A DNA stretch of 64,000 nucleotides from Anaeramoeba ignava (Eukaryota > Metamonada > Anaeramoebidae): the NCBI GenBank assembly GCA_028826165.1, contig JAPDFW010000081.1, forward strand, positions 1,151,206 through 1,215,205. Direction: 5' to 3'. Positions 11,032-22,400 of the stretch are shown one piece after another (position 1 is the first letter of the stretch; each line of letters starts with the position of its first letter). A model generated the notes under the pieces. It was not told the DNA's origin. It saw only the letters and a list, made by a program, of their open reading frames with translations, and ran no database searches. The position numbers and the translations under genes were made by a program.

Positions 11032-14000
11032 ATGACAACTGATAAAAAAATTGAAGTTGATATTTCAACACTTCATCCTCTTTCTCCAGAAATTATGAAG
11101 AACCAAGCAACAAGTATTAAAATTAAAATTAAAAAACACAAAAAAATAAAAAAATTAATTTAAAAATAAAAAAAAATAATTTTTTTTATAAAATTAATTA
11201 GTTAATTTAGGTTTGATTTACTTATTCTTTGCAAAACAACAAATACAATTAATTCAATATATATTTTTAAATTCAATATATATTTTTAAATTTAATATAT
11301 ATATTTTTAAATTCAATATATATTTTTAAATTTAATATTTTTAAATTCAATATATATTTTTAAACTCAATATTTATTTTTAAATTCAATATATTTATTTT
11401 TAAATTCAATATATATTTTTAAATTCAATATATATTTTTAAATTCAATATATATTTTTAAATTCAATATATATTTTTAAATTCAATATATATTTTTTAAA
11501 TTCAATATATATTTTTAAATTTAATATATATTTTTAAATTCAATATATATTTTTAAATTCAATATATATATTTTTAAATTCAATATATATTTTTAAATTT
11601 AATATTTTTAAATTCAATATATATTTTTAAATTCAATATATATTTTTAAATTTAATATATTTATTTAAATTCAATATATATTTTTAAATTCAATATATAT
11701 TTTTAAATTCAAATATATATTTTTAAATTCAGGAACTATTGGACATGTAGCTCATGGTAAAACAACAGTAGTTAAAGCAATATCAGGAGTTCAAGTATTA
11801 TTTTTTAATTGAAATAAAATTTTAAAATGAAAATTAAAAAAAAAATTTTTTTGTTTATTTAGACTGTAAATTTTATTATTTGAAAAAAAATTATAGAAAG
11901 AATTTTAATTAATCTTTTTCTTATTTTTTTTTTAAAAAATAAATTTAGATTAAATTTAGGTTTGAAAATCTTTTTTTTTTGATTTAGATTTATTTTAAAA
12001 TTTAACCTCAAAACAACAAAAATTTTTTTTCAATTAAAAATTTAAATTAAAGAAATGAATTAATCCGAAACATTACAAGTATAAATTTTTAAAAATTAAA
12101 ATTAAAATTAAATTTAATTTAAATTACTTTTTTTTGATAATTTAAAAAAGTTAAACTTGGTTATGCAAATGCAAAGATTTATAAATGTGATAATCCAGAC
12201 TGTCCAAGACCTGATTGTTATAAATCATTTGGAAGTGGAAAAGAAGATAATCCACCATGTCCAAGACCAAATTGTGGAGGAACATTACAATTATTACGGT
12301 AAATCAAAATCAAAATCAAAATCAAAATTAAAATTAAAATCAAAATTTAAAATTAAAATTAAAATTAAAATCAAAATCAAAATCAAAATTTAAAATTAAA
12401 ATTAAAATTAAAATCAAAATTAAAATCAAAATCAAAAATTCAAAATCAAAATTAAAATTAAAATTAAAATCAAAATTAAAATTAAAATCAAAATTAAAAT
12501 TAAAATTAAAATTAAAATCAAAATCAAAATCAAAATCAAAATCAAAATCAAAATCAAAATCAAAATTAAAATCAAAATTAAAATCAAAATTAAAATCAAA
12601 ATTAAAATCAAAAAATTAAAATCCAAAATCAAAATCAAAAAATCAAAAATCAAAATTAAAAAATTAAAATCAAAAATCAAAATCAAAATTAAAATTAAAA
12701 TCAAAATTAAAATTAAAATTTAAAATTAAAATCAAAATGAAAATGAAAATTAAAATTAAAATGAAAATGAAAATGAAAATGAAAATCAAAATGAAAATCA
12801 AAATCAAAAATTAAAATCAAATTCAAAAATCAAAATTCAAAATCAAAATCAAAATCAAAATTAAAATTAAAACCAAAATCAAAATCAAAATCAAAATCAA
12901 AATTAAAATCAAAATCAATATCAAAATCAAAATCAAAATCAAAATTAAAATGAAAATGAAAATGAAAATGAAAATGAAAATCAAAATTAAAATTAAAATT
13001 AAAATAAAAATCAAAATTAAAATTAAAATCAAAATTAAAATCAAAATTAAAATCAAAATCAAAATCAAAATCAAAATCAAAATCAAAATCAAAATCAAAA
13101 TCAAAATCAAAATCAAAATCAAAACAAAAATTAAAATTTAAATCAAAATTAAAATTAAAATTTAAAAAATTAAGACATGTTTCCTTTGTTGATTGTCCTG
13201 GTCATGATATTTTAATGGCAACAATGTTGAATGGAGCTGCTGTTATGGATGCTGTTTTATTATTAATTGCTGGAAATGAACCATGTCCACAACCTCAAAC
13301 AAGTGAACATTTAGCTGCAATTGAAATTATGAAATTAAAGGATATAATTATTTTACAAAATAAAATTGATTTAATTCGTGAAAGTTCAGCAAAAGAACAA
13401 TATAAACAAATTAAAAATTTTGTTCAAGGTAGATTTATAATTTGAGGAATGAATTCTCTTAGAATAATTAAAATTAAAATGAAAATTTATTTGAAAAATT
13501 TATTTCAAAATCTATTTGAAAATCTATTTGAAAAATTTATTTGAAAATTTATTTGAAAAATTATTTGAAAATTTTATTTAAAAATTTATTTGAAAAAATT
13601 ATTTGAAAATTTATTTGAAAATTTATTTGAAAATTTATTTCAAAATTTATTTCAAAATTTATTTGAAAATTTATTTGAAAATTTATTTAAAAATCTATTT
13701 AAAAATCTATTTGAAAATTTATTTCAAAATCTATTTCAAAATCTATTTCAAAATCTATTTGAAAATTTATTTCAAAATTATTTCAAAATCTATTTCAAAA
13801 TTTATTGAAAATCTATTTAAAATTTATTTAAAAATTATTTGAAAAATTATTTTAAAATTTATTTGAAAATTTATTTCAAAATTTATTTCAAAATTTATTT
13901 GAAAATTTATTTCAAAATTTATTTGAAAATTTATTTGAAAATTTATTTGAAAATTTATTTGAAAATTTATTTCAAAATTTATTTGAAAATTTATTTGAAA

Positions 14001-15264
14001 ATCTATTTGAAAATTTATTTGAAAATTTATTTCAAAATTATTTCAAAATTTATTTCAAAATTTATTTCAAAATCTATTTGAAAATTTATTTGAAAATTTA
14101 TTTGAAAAATTATTTGAAAATTTTATTTAAAAATTTATTTCAAAATCTATTTCAAAATTTATTTAAAAATTTATTTGAAAATTTATTTGAAAATTTATTT
14201 GAAAATTTTATTTGAAAATTTATTTCAAAATTTATTTTAAAAATTATTTGAAAATTTATTTGAAAATTTATTTATTTCAAAATTTATTTCAAAATCTATT
14301 TGAAAATTTATTTGAAAAATTATTTGAAAATTTATTTAAAAATTTATTTGAAAATTTATTTAAAAATTTATTTAAAAATTTATTTCAAAATTTATTTTAA
14401 AAAAAAAAGATACAATTGCCAAAGATGCACCAATTATCCCAACCTCAGCACAACTTGGTTATAACATTGATGTTGTTAACGAAGCTATTGTGAAAAACAT
14501 AAGAATACCACATAGAGACTTTACATCACCACCAAGATTGATTGTAATTCGGTCATTTGATATCAAACAAACCAGGTTGCACAATTGATAATCTACGAGG
14601 AGGAGTAGCAGGAGGAAGTCTTTTGCAAGGGATTTTACGAGTAGGTGATGAGATTGAAATCCGACCAGGAGATGTAGGAACAAAAGAAGGAAGAATAAGA
14701 TGCACTCCACTTCGAACAAAAATTCTCTCACTTATGGCTGAAGAAAATAAATTGGATTTCGCAATTCCTGGCGGTTTAATTGGAATTGGAACTAAAATCG
14801 ATCCTGCTCTTTGTAGAGGAAATCATCTTGTTGGCCATGTTATTGGTGCTGTTGGAAAACTCCCTGATATTTTTATCGAAATTGAAATCAATTATTTCCT
14901 TCTTAGAAGACTTCTTGGTGTTCGTGTTTCTGAAACTCAACAGCAAACTTCTTCCATTTCCGCTCTTGAAAAAAATGAGATTTTACTTGTTAATATTGGT
15001 AGTACAACTACTGGTGGTCGTGTTCTAACTGTTAGAGGTGATCTTGCTAAAATTCAATTGCAAAATCCTGTTTGTACTGAAGTTGGTGAAAAAATTGCTT
15101 TAAGTCGAAAAGTTCAAGATCATTGGAGGTAATTATTATTTTATTATTTTAAAATTCAATATTTAAAAATTCAATATTTATTTTCTTCTTCTTTTTATTT
15201 TTTTATTAGATTAATTGGTTGGGGTGAAATCAAAAGAGGAACTGTTGTTCCAATTGAAAAATAG
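11032..15264 (+). CDS. eIF2G: Translation initiation factor eIF2 subunit gamma, ten exons
   Basis: GTPase subunit of eIF2 that carries initiator Met-tRNA to the ribosome. Exons by homology and phase: 11032-11113, 11202-11210, 11733-11794, 11863-11865, 11949-11959, 12053-12078, 12151-12298, 13175-13428, 14410-15128, 15210-15264. They encode ~455 aa (human is 472). Visible motifs are the G1 loop [22 protein letters not shown] (G3), NKIDL (G4), a zinc-knuckle-like [11 protein letters not shown]...CPRPNC insert, [16 protein letters not shown] and the conserved end [14 protein letters not shown]. One extra base near 14565-14567 shifts the frame inside IRSFDI/NKPGC. Without it the exon sum is divisible by three. 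Introns 2, 7 and 8 are expanded simple-repeat arrays and the rest are 68-89 nt. Confidence 0.9.
11202..11210 (+). other. Inferred 9-nt microexon of eIF2 gamma
   Basis: Exon 1 ends GCAACAA before GTATTA, and the G1-loop exon begins GAACTATTGG after AG. Direct joining would lose the conserved INxG of ATINIGTIGH. The 9 nt TTAATTTAG, bounded by AG and GTTTGA, restore T-I-N-L-G-T-I-G-H in phase. Confidence 0.75.
11211..11732 (+). repeat. eIF2 gamma intron 2: AAATTCAATATATATTTTT array
   Basis: 522-bp intron. From about 11250 it is a tandem array of ~19-20-bp units AAATTCAATATATATTTTT with minor variants. It ends TTCAG before the G1-loop exon. Confidence 0.9.
11863..11865 (+). other. Inferred 3-nt microexon (ACT, Thr) of eIF2 gamma
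   Basis: Codon ACT is bounded by TTTAG and GTAAAT. It supplies the conserved Thr of GVQ-T-(V/I)-(R/K)-F between the exon ending GGAGTTCAA and the 11-nt exon. Phase is consistent, but a 3-nt exon is unusual and transcripts must confirm it. Confidence 0.55.
11949..11959 (+). other. Inferred 11-nt microexon of eIF2 gamma
   Basis: ATTAAATTTAG between TTTAG and GTTTGA reads I-K-F-R with the next exon (AAATGAATTAATCCG). The result is [18 protein letters not shown], matching the family's TVRFKNELERNITIKLGY. Confidence 0.7.
12299..13174 (+). repeat. eIF2 gamma intron 7: AAAATC/AAAATT hexamer array
   Basis: 876-bp intron starting GTAAATCAAAATC, so the hexamer runs directly from the splice donor. It mixes AAAATC, AAAATT and AAAATG with no GT or AG dinucleotides that I could see inside. 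Long open frames in both strands (IKIKIK, ILILIL) are artefacts of the period. Confidence 0.92.
13429..14409 (+). repeat. eIF2 gamma intron 8: ATTTGAAAATTT 12-bp array
   Basis: 981-bp intron. After about 40 bp of unique sequence it is a 12-bp array (ATTTGAAAATTT with CAAAAT and TAAAAA variants). It ends AAAAAAAAG before ATACAATTGCC. Confidence 0.92.
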
Positions 15265-15479
15265 ATAAAAGAATAAATTTTTTTTTTTTAAAAAATATTT
15301 CAAATTTTGATCCACTTTTTTTTTTCTACATTTTTTTTTAATCAATTTTTTTTGATTTGATTCGATTTTTTACTTTCAAATTCCTTTTTCTTTTCTTTTT
15401 CTAAAATAATAAAATTTAAAAAATATTTTTTTCATTTTTTTCATTTTCATTTTTTCTTTTCTATTTTTTTAAAAATAAA

Positions 15480-18400
15480 ATGAGTGAACCAATTTCTTTA
15501 TTTGTTGGTGACTTACCACAAACAGTAACACAAGTATATCTAAAGCAATTATTTGCGGAAAGATATCATTCAGTAATTGCGTCCAAAATCATAACGGACA
15601 CCAATACAGGACAAAGTAAAGGATATGGATTTGTTACATTTACAAATGATGAAGATGCAAGAAGAGCACTTGTTGAAATGAATGGGTTTTTTTTATTTGG
15701 AGGTACAATTAGAGTATCAACAGCACATAGCAAAACAAGCTTGATTCCAAACAGCACACCAACATTTCCAGCCTTATCAACAACACCAGCAACACCTACA
15801 GCAAATATCACAGGTGATGCTAGTAATACAACGGTTTATGTTGGAAAATTAGATCCAACTGTTTCTGTTGAAGAATTAAAAAGTCATGCTGAAAAATTTG
15901 GTGAGATTACTTATTGTAAAATTCCTCCTGGTAAAGGTTGTGGTTTTGTTCAGTTTACTACAAGGGATTCTGCTGAAAATTGTTTGAATAATTTAACTGG
16001 TCAAGTTATTGGTTGTCATCCTGTTAAATGTTCTTGGGGAAGAATTCAACCAAAAACAACAACAACTACTACACCAACAATTCAAACCCCGACAAATCTA
16101 ACTAATGTTGCTCAAAGGATTACGTAATTTATTTATTAAATTTTATCCGATATTTATTTAATTTTTATCCGAATTTGAAATTGATTTAATTTTGATTTTA
16201 TTTTGATTTAATTTTGATTTGAATTTTAATTTAATTTTAATTTAATTTTAATTTAATTTTAATTTAATTTTAATTTAATTTTAATTTAATTTTAATTTAA
16301 TTTTAATTTAATTTTGATTTAATTTTAATTTAATTTTAATTTAATTTTAATTTAATTTTAATTTAATTTTGATTTAATTTTAATTTAATTTTGATTTAAT
16401 TTTAATTTAATTTTGATTTAATTTTAATTTAATTTTAATTTAATTTTAATTTAATTTTTAATTTAATTTTAATTTAATTTTGATTTAATTTTAATTTAAT
16501 TTTGATTTAATTTTGATTTAATTTTGATTTAATTTTAATTTAATTTTGATTTAATTTTGATTTAATTTTAATTAATTTTAATTTAATTTTAATTTAATTT
16601 TAATTTTAATTTTAATTTAATTTTAATTTAATTTTGATTTAATTTTAATTTAATTTTTGATTTAATTTTATTTAATTTTGATTTAATTTTAATTTAATTT
16701 TAATTTAATTTTAATTTAATTTTAATTTAATTTTGATTTAATTTTAATTTAATTTTAATTTAATTTTAATTTAATTTTGATTTAATTTTAATTTAATTTT
16801 GATTTAATTTTAATTTAATTTTGATTTAATTTTGATTTAATTTTAATTTAATTTTAATTTAATTTTAATTTAATTTTAATTTAATTTTGATTTTATCCGA
16901 ATTTGAAATTGATTTAATTTTGATTTAATTTTGATTTAATTTTGATTTAATTTTGATTTTAAATTTTAATTTAATTTTAATTTAATTTTAATTTGATTTT
17001 GATTTTAATTTAATTTTGATTTAATTTTAATTTAATTTTAATTTAATTTTAATTTAATTTTGATTTAATTTTAATTTAATTTTAATTTAATTTGATTTAA
17101 TTTTGATTTAATTTTAATTTTAATTTTGATTTAATTTTAATTTAATTTTTATCCGATTTTAATTTTGATTTAATTTTGATTTAATTTTGATTTAATTTTG
17201 ATTTAATTTTGAGTTTAATTTTAATTTAAATTTAATTTTGATTTTAATTTAATTTTAATTTAATTTTAATTTAATTTTTGATTTTGATTTAATTTTAATT
17301 TAATTTTAATTTAATTTTAATTTAATTTTGATTTAATTTTGATTTAATTTTGATTTAATTTTGATTTAATTTTAATTTAATTTTGATTTAATTTTTATTT
17401 AATTTTGATTTAATTTTAATTTAATTTAATTTTAATTTAATTTTGATTTAATTTTAATTTAATTTTGATTTAATTTTTAATTTAATTTTAATTTAATTTT
17501 GATTTAATTTAATTTTAATTTTGATTTAATTTTAAATTTAATTTTGATTTAATTTTGATTTAATTTTGATTTAATTTTAATTTAATTTAATTTTAATTTT
17601 AATTTTTTTAATTTTGATTTAATTTTAATTTAATTTTAATTTAATTTTGATTTAATTTTGATTTAATTTTAATTTAATTTTAATTTAATTTTAATTTAAT
17701 TTTAATTTAATTTTGATTTAATTTTGATTTAATTTTGATTTAATTTTGATTTATTTTAATTTTAATTTTAATTTTTAAATTTTAATTTTAATTTTAATTT
17801 AATTTTAATTTAATTTTGATTTATTTTAATTTAATTTTGATTTAATTTTGATTTAATTTTTATCCGATTTTGATTTAATTTTTATCCGATTTTGATTTAA
17901 TTTTGATTTAATTTTGATTTAATTTTAATTTAATTTTGATTTAATTTTGATTTAATTTTGATTTAATTTTGATTTAATTTTAATTTAATTTAATTTAATT
18001 TTGATTTAATTTTAATTTAATTTTGATTTAATTTTGATTTAATTTTAATTTAATTTTGATTTAATTTTAATTTAATTTTAATTTAATTTTAATTTAATTT
18101 TGATTTAATTTTGATTTAATTTTGATTTAATTTTGATTTAATTTTAATTTAATTTTGATTTAATTTTGATTTAATTTTGATTTAATTTTAATTTAATTTT
18201 AATTTAATTTTGATTTAATTAAATTTGATTTTAATTTAATTTTGATTTAATTTTAATTTAATTTTGATTTAATTTTAATTTAATTTTTATCCGATTTTGA
18301 TTTAATTTTGATTTAATTTTGATTTAATTTTAATTTAATTTTAATTTAATTTTGATTTAATTTTAATTTAAATTTGATTTAATTTTGATTTAATTTTGAT

Positions 18401-19227
18401 TTAATTTTAATTTAATTTTGATTTAATTTTAATTTAATTTTAATTTAATTTTAATTTAATTTTAATTTAATTTTAATTTTGATTTAATTTTAATTTAATT
18501 TTTATCCGATTTAAATTTAATTTTGATTTAATTTTAATTTAATTTTGATTTAATTTTGATTTAATTTTAATTTAATTTTAATTTAATTTTAATTTAATTT
18601 TAATTTAATTTTGATTTAATTTTGATTTAATTTTGATTTAATTTTGATTTAATTTTAATTTAATTTAATTTTGATTTAATTTTGATTTAATTTAATTTAA
18701 TTTTTTTAATTTTAATTTTAATTTAATTTTAATTTAATTTTAATTTAATTTTGATTTAATTTTAATTTAATTTTAATTTAATTTTAATTTTGATTTAATT
18801 TTGATTTAATTTTAATTTAATTTTAATTTAAATTTAATTTAATTTTAATTTTAATTTTGATTTAATTTTGATTTAATTTAATTTTAATTTTAATTTAATT
18901 TTAATTTAATTTTGATTTAATTTTTATCCGATTTTGATTTAATTTTAATTTAATTTTGATTTAATTTTGATTTAATTTTAATTTAAATTTTAATTTAATT
19001 TTGATTTAATTTTAATTTAATTTTAATTTAATTTTGATTTAAAATTTTATTATAGAATTCCTCAAATTCCTTCAACTCCTTTAATTTTACAACAAACATC
19101 AGTAGAAGAAGTTTTAAAACCATTAAATATTGAAGAAGAAAATTCAAAATTTTCAGAAAAAAAATTAAAACATTCCACTTTATCTCTTTCAAGTTTATAT
19201 CCTATTTTTAATATATTTGATAAATAA
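15480..19227 (+). CDS. Two-RRM RNA-binding protein, TIA-1/Nam8-like
   Basis: Two exons, 15480-16123 and 19056-19227 (816 nt, 271 aa), separated by a 2932-bp repeat intron. The donor is AC/GTAATT and the acceptor TATAG/AATTCC, rebuilding QRIT/IPQIPSTP. RRM1 spans residues ~5-85 with RNP2 LFVGDL and RNP1 KGYGFVTF. A Thr/Pro-rich linker follows, then RRM2 at ~118-190 with VYVGKL and GCGFVQF. The pairing and spacing fit the TIA-1/Nam8/RBP45 group, which bind U-rich RNA and influence 5' splice-site choice. That group's role is family knowledge. The short second exon is a low-complexity tail with an acidic patch (EEVLKPLNIEEEN). If the intron were unspliced the protein would stop at residue 215 just after the donor, still with both RRMs. 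Confidence 0.85.
16124..19055 (+). repeat. 2.9-kb simple-repeat intron (TTTTAATTTAA / TTTTGATTTAA)
   Basis: The longest intron in the window. It is built from 11-bp units TTTTAATTTAA and TTTTGATTTAA in irregular order. About nine copies of TTTTATCCGA punctuate it (cores near 16145, 16167, 16895, 17151, 17862, 17884, 18289, 18504 and 18926). A longer block, ATCCGAATTTGAAATTGATT, occurs at both 16167 and 16895, showing higher-order duplication. AG is almost absent (one seen near 17213). Confidence 0.9.
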
Positions 19228-19452
19228 AATTAAAATTTAAATAAATAAATAAAAAGAAAATCGTTAAAAAATTTAATTAAAAAAAAAAAGAAAGAAAAAA
19301 ATTTTTTTGTTTTTTTTTTTTTTAATTAAAAAAGAAGGAAACTATAAAAACAAAAATTGAAGAAGAAAAAAAATCATTTTTTTTTTTACAAATTTTTTTA
19401 ATAAAAAAAAAAAAAATTAATTAATTAATTAATTAAGCAAAAAGAAAAGAAA

Positions 19453-22400
19453 ATGGAGACTGAAGAAAACCAAACTAAAATTTTAATTAAAAATGATTAC
19501 CCAAATTTCTTTAGAAAAGCAAAAACAAGAGAAGAAAAAGATGAATTATTTTCACAATCAATGAATGAAGAAAATCTTTATCGAAAATTATTTGCACAAG
19601 AAAGAGAAACGTCAAAAGAAATACAAGATCCACATTTGATGTTAGTTGACACTTATTCAAATCAAGATATTTATCAATTTGCAACTGAAACTGAAGAAGA
19701 GAAAAAAATCCCAAAACTTTTTCCTCAAAAACAAAAAGAACCAAATGAAAAGTGTATAAATTCATTAGAAGAATTTAAAAGAAATTTCGAAGTTTTTTCT
19801 GAAGGACAATTAAGATATTTGAATTGGAATAATTGTTTTGTAGCAGGAGGTTCAGTTTTAGCAGCATTAACACCAATTCCTGGTAAATATTTATTTTAAA
19901 TTAATTTTTTAATTTTTAATTTTTAATTTTTAATTTTTAATTTTAGATGAACTTGATAAAAATAATTTGACAAGAAGAACTTATTATCATGATCAAGCTT
20001 ATTCAAATTCTGATATTGATATTTTTATTTATGGAATTACTGACCAAGATGAAGCAAATGAAAAATTGAAAGAAATTTTTCAAATTATTACAGAAACAAT
20101 TCCAGTCAAAGCAATTGCATTCAGAAGCAAACATGCAGTTACAATTGGTAAATAAATTTAAAACAAATTTTATTTTTATAAATGAATTTTAATTTTAAAT
20201 TTAATTTTAATTGATTTTATTTTTATAAATGAATTTTAATTTTAATTGATTTTATTTGATTTTATTTTTATAAATGAATTTTAATTTTAATTGATTTTAT
20301 TTTTAGTCTCTCAATATCCTTATCGTCATATCCAAATTATTTTAAGACTTTATAAATCCATTTCAGAAATCTTAATGGGATTTGATGTTGATTGTTGCAG
20401 TTGTGGATTTGATGGAGAAAAAGTTTGGATGACTCCAAGATGTCATCGTTCAATGGTCTATCAATGTAATACAATTGATATGACTAGAAGAAGTCCTACT
20501 TATGAAACTCGATTGGCAAAATATAGTTCAAGAGGATATTCTGTTCTTGTTCCCTTTTTGGATCGATCCAAAGTTGATATTTCTTTATATGAAAGAAGAA
20601 TTGATAGGGTTCATGGATTGGCAAAACTTCTGTTACTTGAACAATTACAAACATCTCAACAGCATACAGTTTTTAAAGAGTTTTCAAGATTGAGAAGATT
20701 AAGACCTCCTTCAAATATTCATCCATCAGTTTGGGGATTTTTGGATCCTTCATTAAACGAAGAGAAGAAATATGTTGATTTACAAGAGAATGAATCTGAT
20801 TATTCCGTTGTGTTTCTTCCATGGTAAATAATTTTTTATTTTTAATTTATTTTTATTTTTATTTTTATTTTTATTTTTATTTTTATTTTTATTTTAAAAA
20901 GGGGTAAAGAATGGAATGCTGAAAGGGCTAGAAAAATTATGTATCAAAAAGATATGATCCTCAATTCAGCTTGGTATGATCCAGATAAAAAATTCCATAC
21001 TCATCCTTGTTTCTTTGGAACTGCAGAAGAAATTATTGGAGATTGTTGTGGAGCTGATAATTGTTCAGCAGTGAATTTAGATGAAGAATTGGGAGAATCA
21101 AACATGTATGTAAACGGAAAATTAACTTGGATGACTGTTGATCCAGGCCAACAATCAATAGGTTCATTCCATCCAATTACTGATGAAGATTGGTGCGCAG
21201 ATGCTTATGTGTCTGATAAGTTTGATAGTTTATGTCAGGCAATTAGTGTGAATGATTATAATAAAGTTGCTGAACTTTTGAAACATGGAGATATTGATCT
21301 TGATAAGAAGGATTATGTTGGAAGAGCTCCTCTTCATCTTGCTGTTCTTTATAATTCAATACAATCTGTTAAACTACTTCTTGAAAACGATGCCAAAATT
21401 TCATTCAAATTAATCGATGGAAGAAGTCCTGTTCATATTGCAGCTCAATACGGTTATTCAGAAATTTTGGAAATGCTTCTTGATAAATTGAATGAAGTCA
21501 AATCTGAAACGAAACCAGAAAAGGCTGAAGATGAGGATGATGGAATGGAAGAAATTGAAATGGAAAATGAACTTGATCCTTCAATGAAAAACGAAAAAAA
21601 GAAAAAGGGAAAAAAACAAAAGAGAAAATCAAAAAGAGCAATGGATGAAGATGATGAAGATGAAGATGAGGATGAGGATGAAGACGAAGACGAGAATGAA
21701 GATGAATATGGGGAATTCAGTTTGAAAAAATTGATGGAAAAACGCAAAAAAGAAAAAGAAAGCGCATTATTTGGATACGATCCTTCTCTTGATCTTGATG
21801 ATGAAGAGTTTGATGTGAATCAAGAAGATTGGGATTTGAGAATGACTCCACTTCATTATGCAACCTTTTTCGGACATATCAAATGCATTGATTTACTTTT
21901 GGATAAAGGAGGAGCAGATATCAACAAGATGCTAATTTACAAACAAGACCAAAGAGTTCTTGCCCAATATACTTCATTAACTCTTGCTTTATTTGGGAAG
22001 AAATATGATATTGCATCCCATTTAATGAAGCGCAATATCGATATTACACAAAAGGATTTAAATGGAGAAAATATTCTTCATAAAGCTTGCAGATTAGTTG
22101 ATCTTCGATTCTTGAAGCTTGTTCTTGAATTCGCAAATAAACATAACATTAAGCTTGAAATGATCACAAATAGTCGTTCAACTCCTCTTCAATGTGTTTT
22201 GGAAAGTATTCCTAATGATCTTTTGGATGTAATTCCACAAAACAACAAAACCAAAGAAGACAAACGCGAACTTGAAAAAGCACTTAATATTCGGCATAGT
22301 GATAATAAATATCATGCCCATTATGAAATGATCATGTATTTACTTGACAATTCACCTCTTCGTGGAGAAATTGCTATCAAGGATTTACCCGCAAATTTCT

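Noticed and set aside
12432-13141. Long open frames of ILILIL and IKIKIK on both strands
   Set aside because: They exist only because a 6-bp repeat without stop codons is open in several frames. The region is an eIF2 gamma intron flanked by matching splice sites.
13590-14400. Open frames such as KIYLKIYLK and NLFENLFEN
   Set aside because: Produced by the 12-bp ATTTGAAAATTT array inside an eIF2 gamma intron; no start context or homology.
14557-15132. A short independent protein beginning near [11 protein letters not shown]
   Set aside because: It is the continuation of the eIF2 gamma exon after a one-base shift, not a separate gene.
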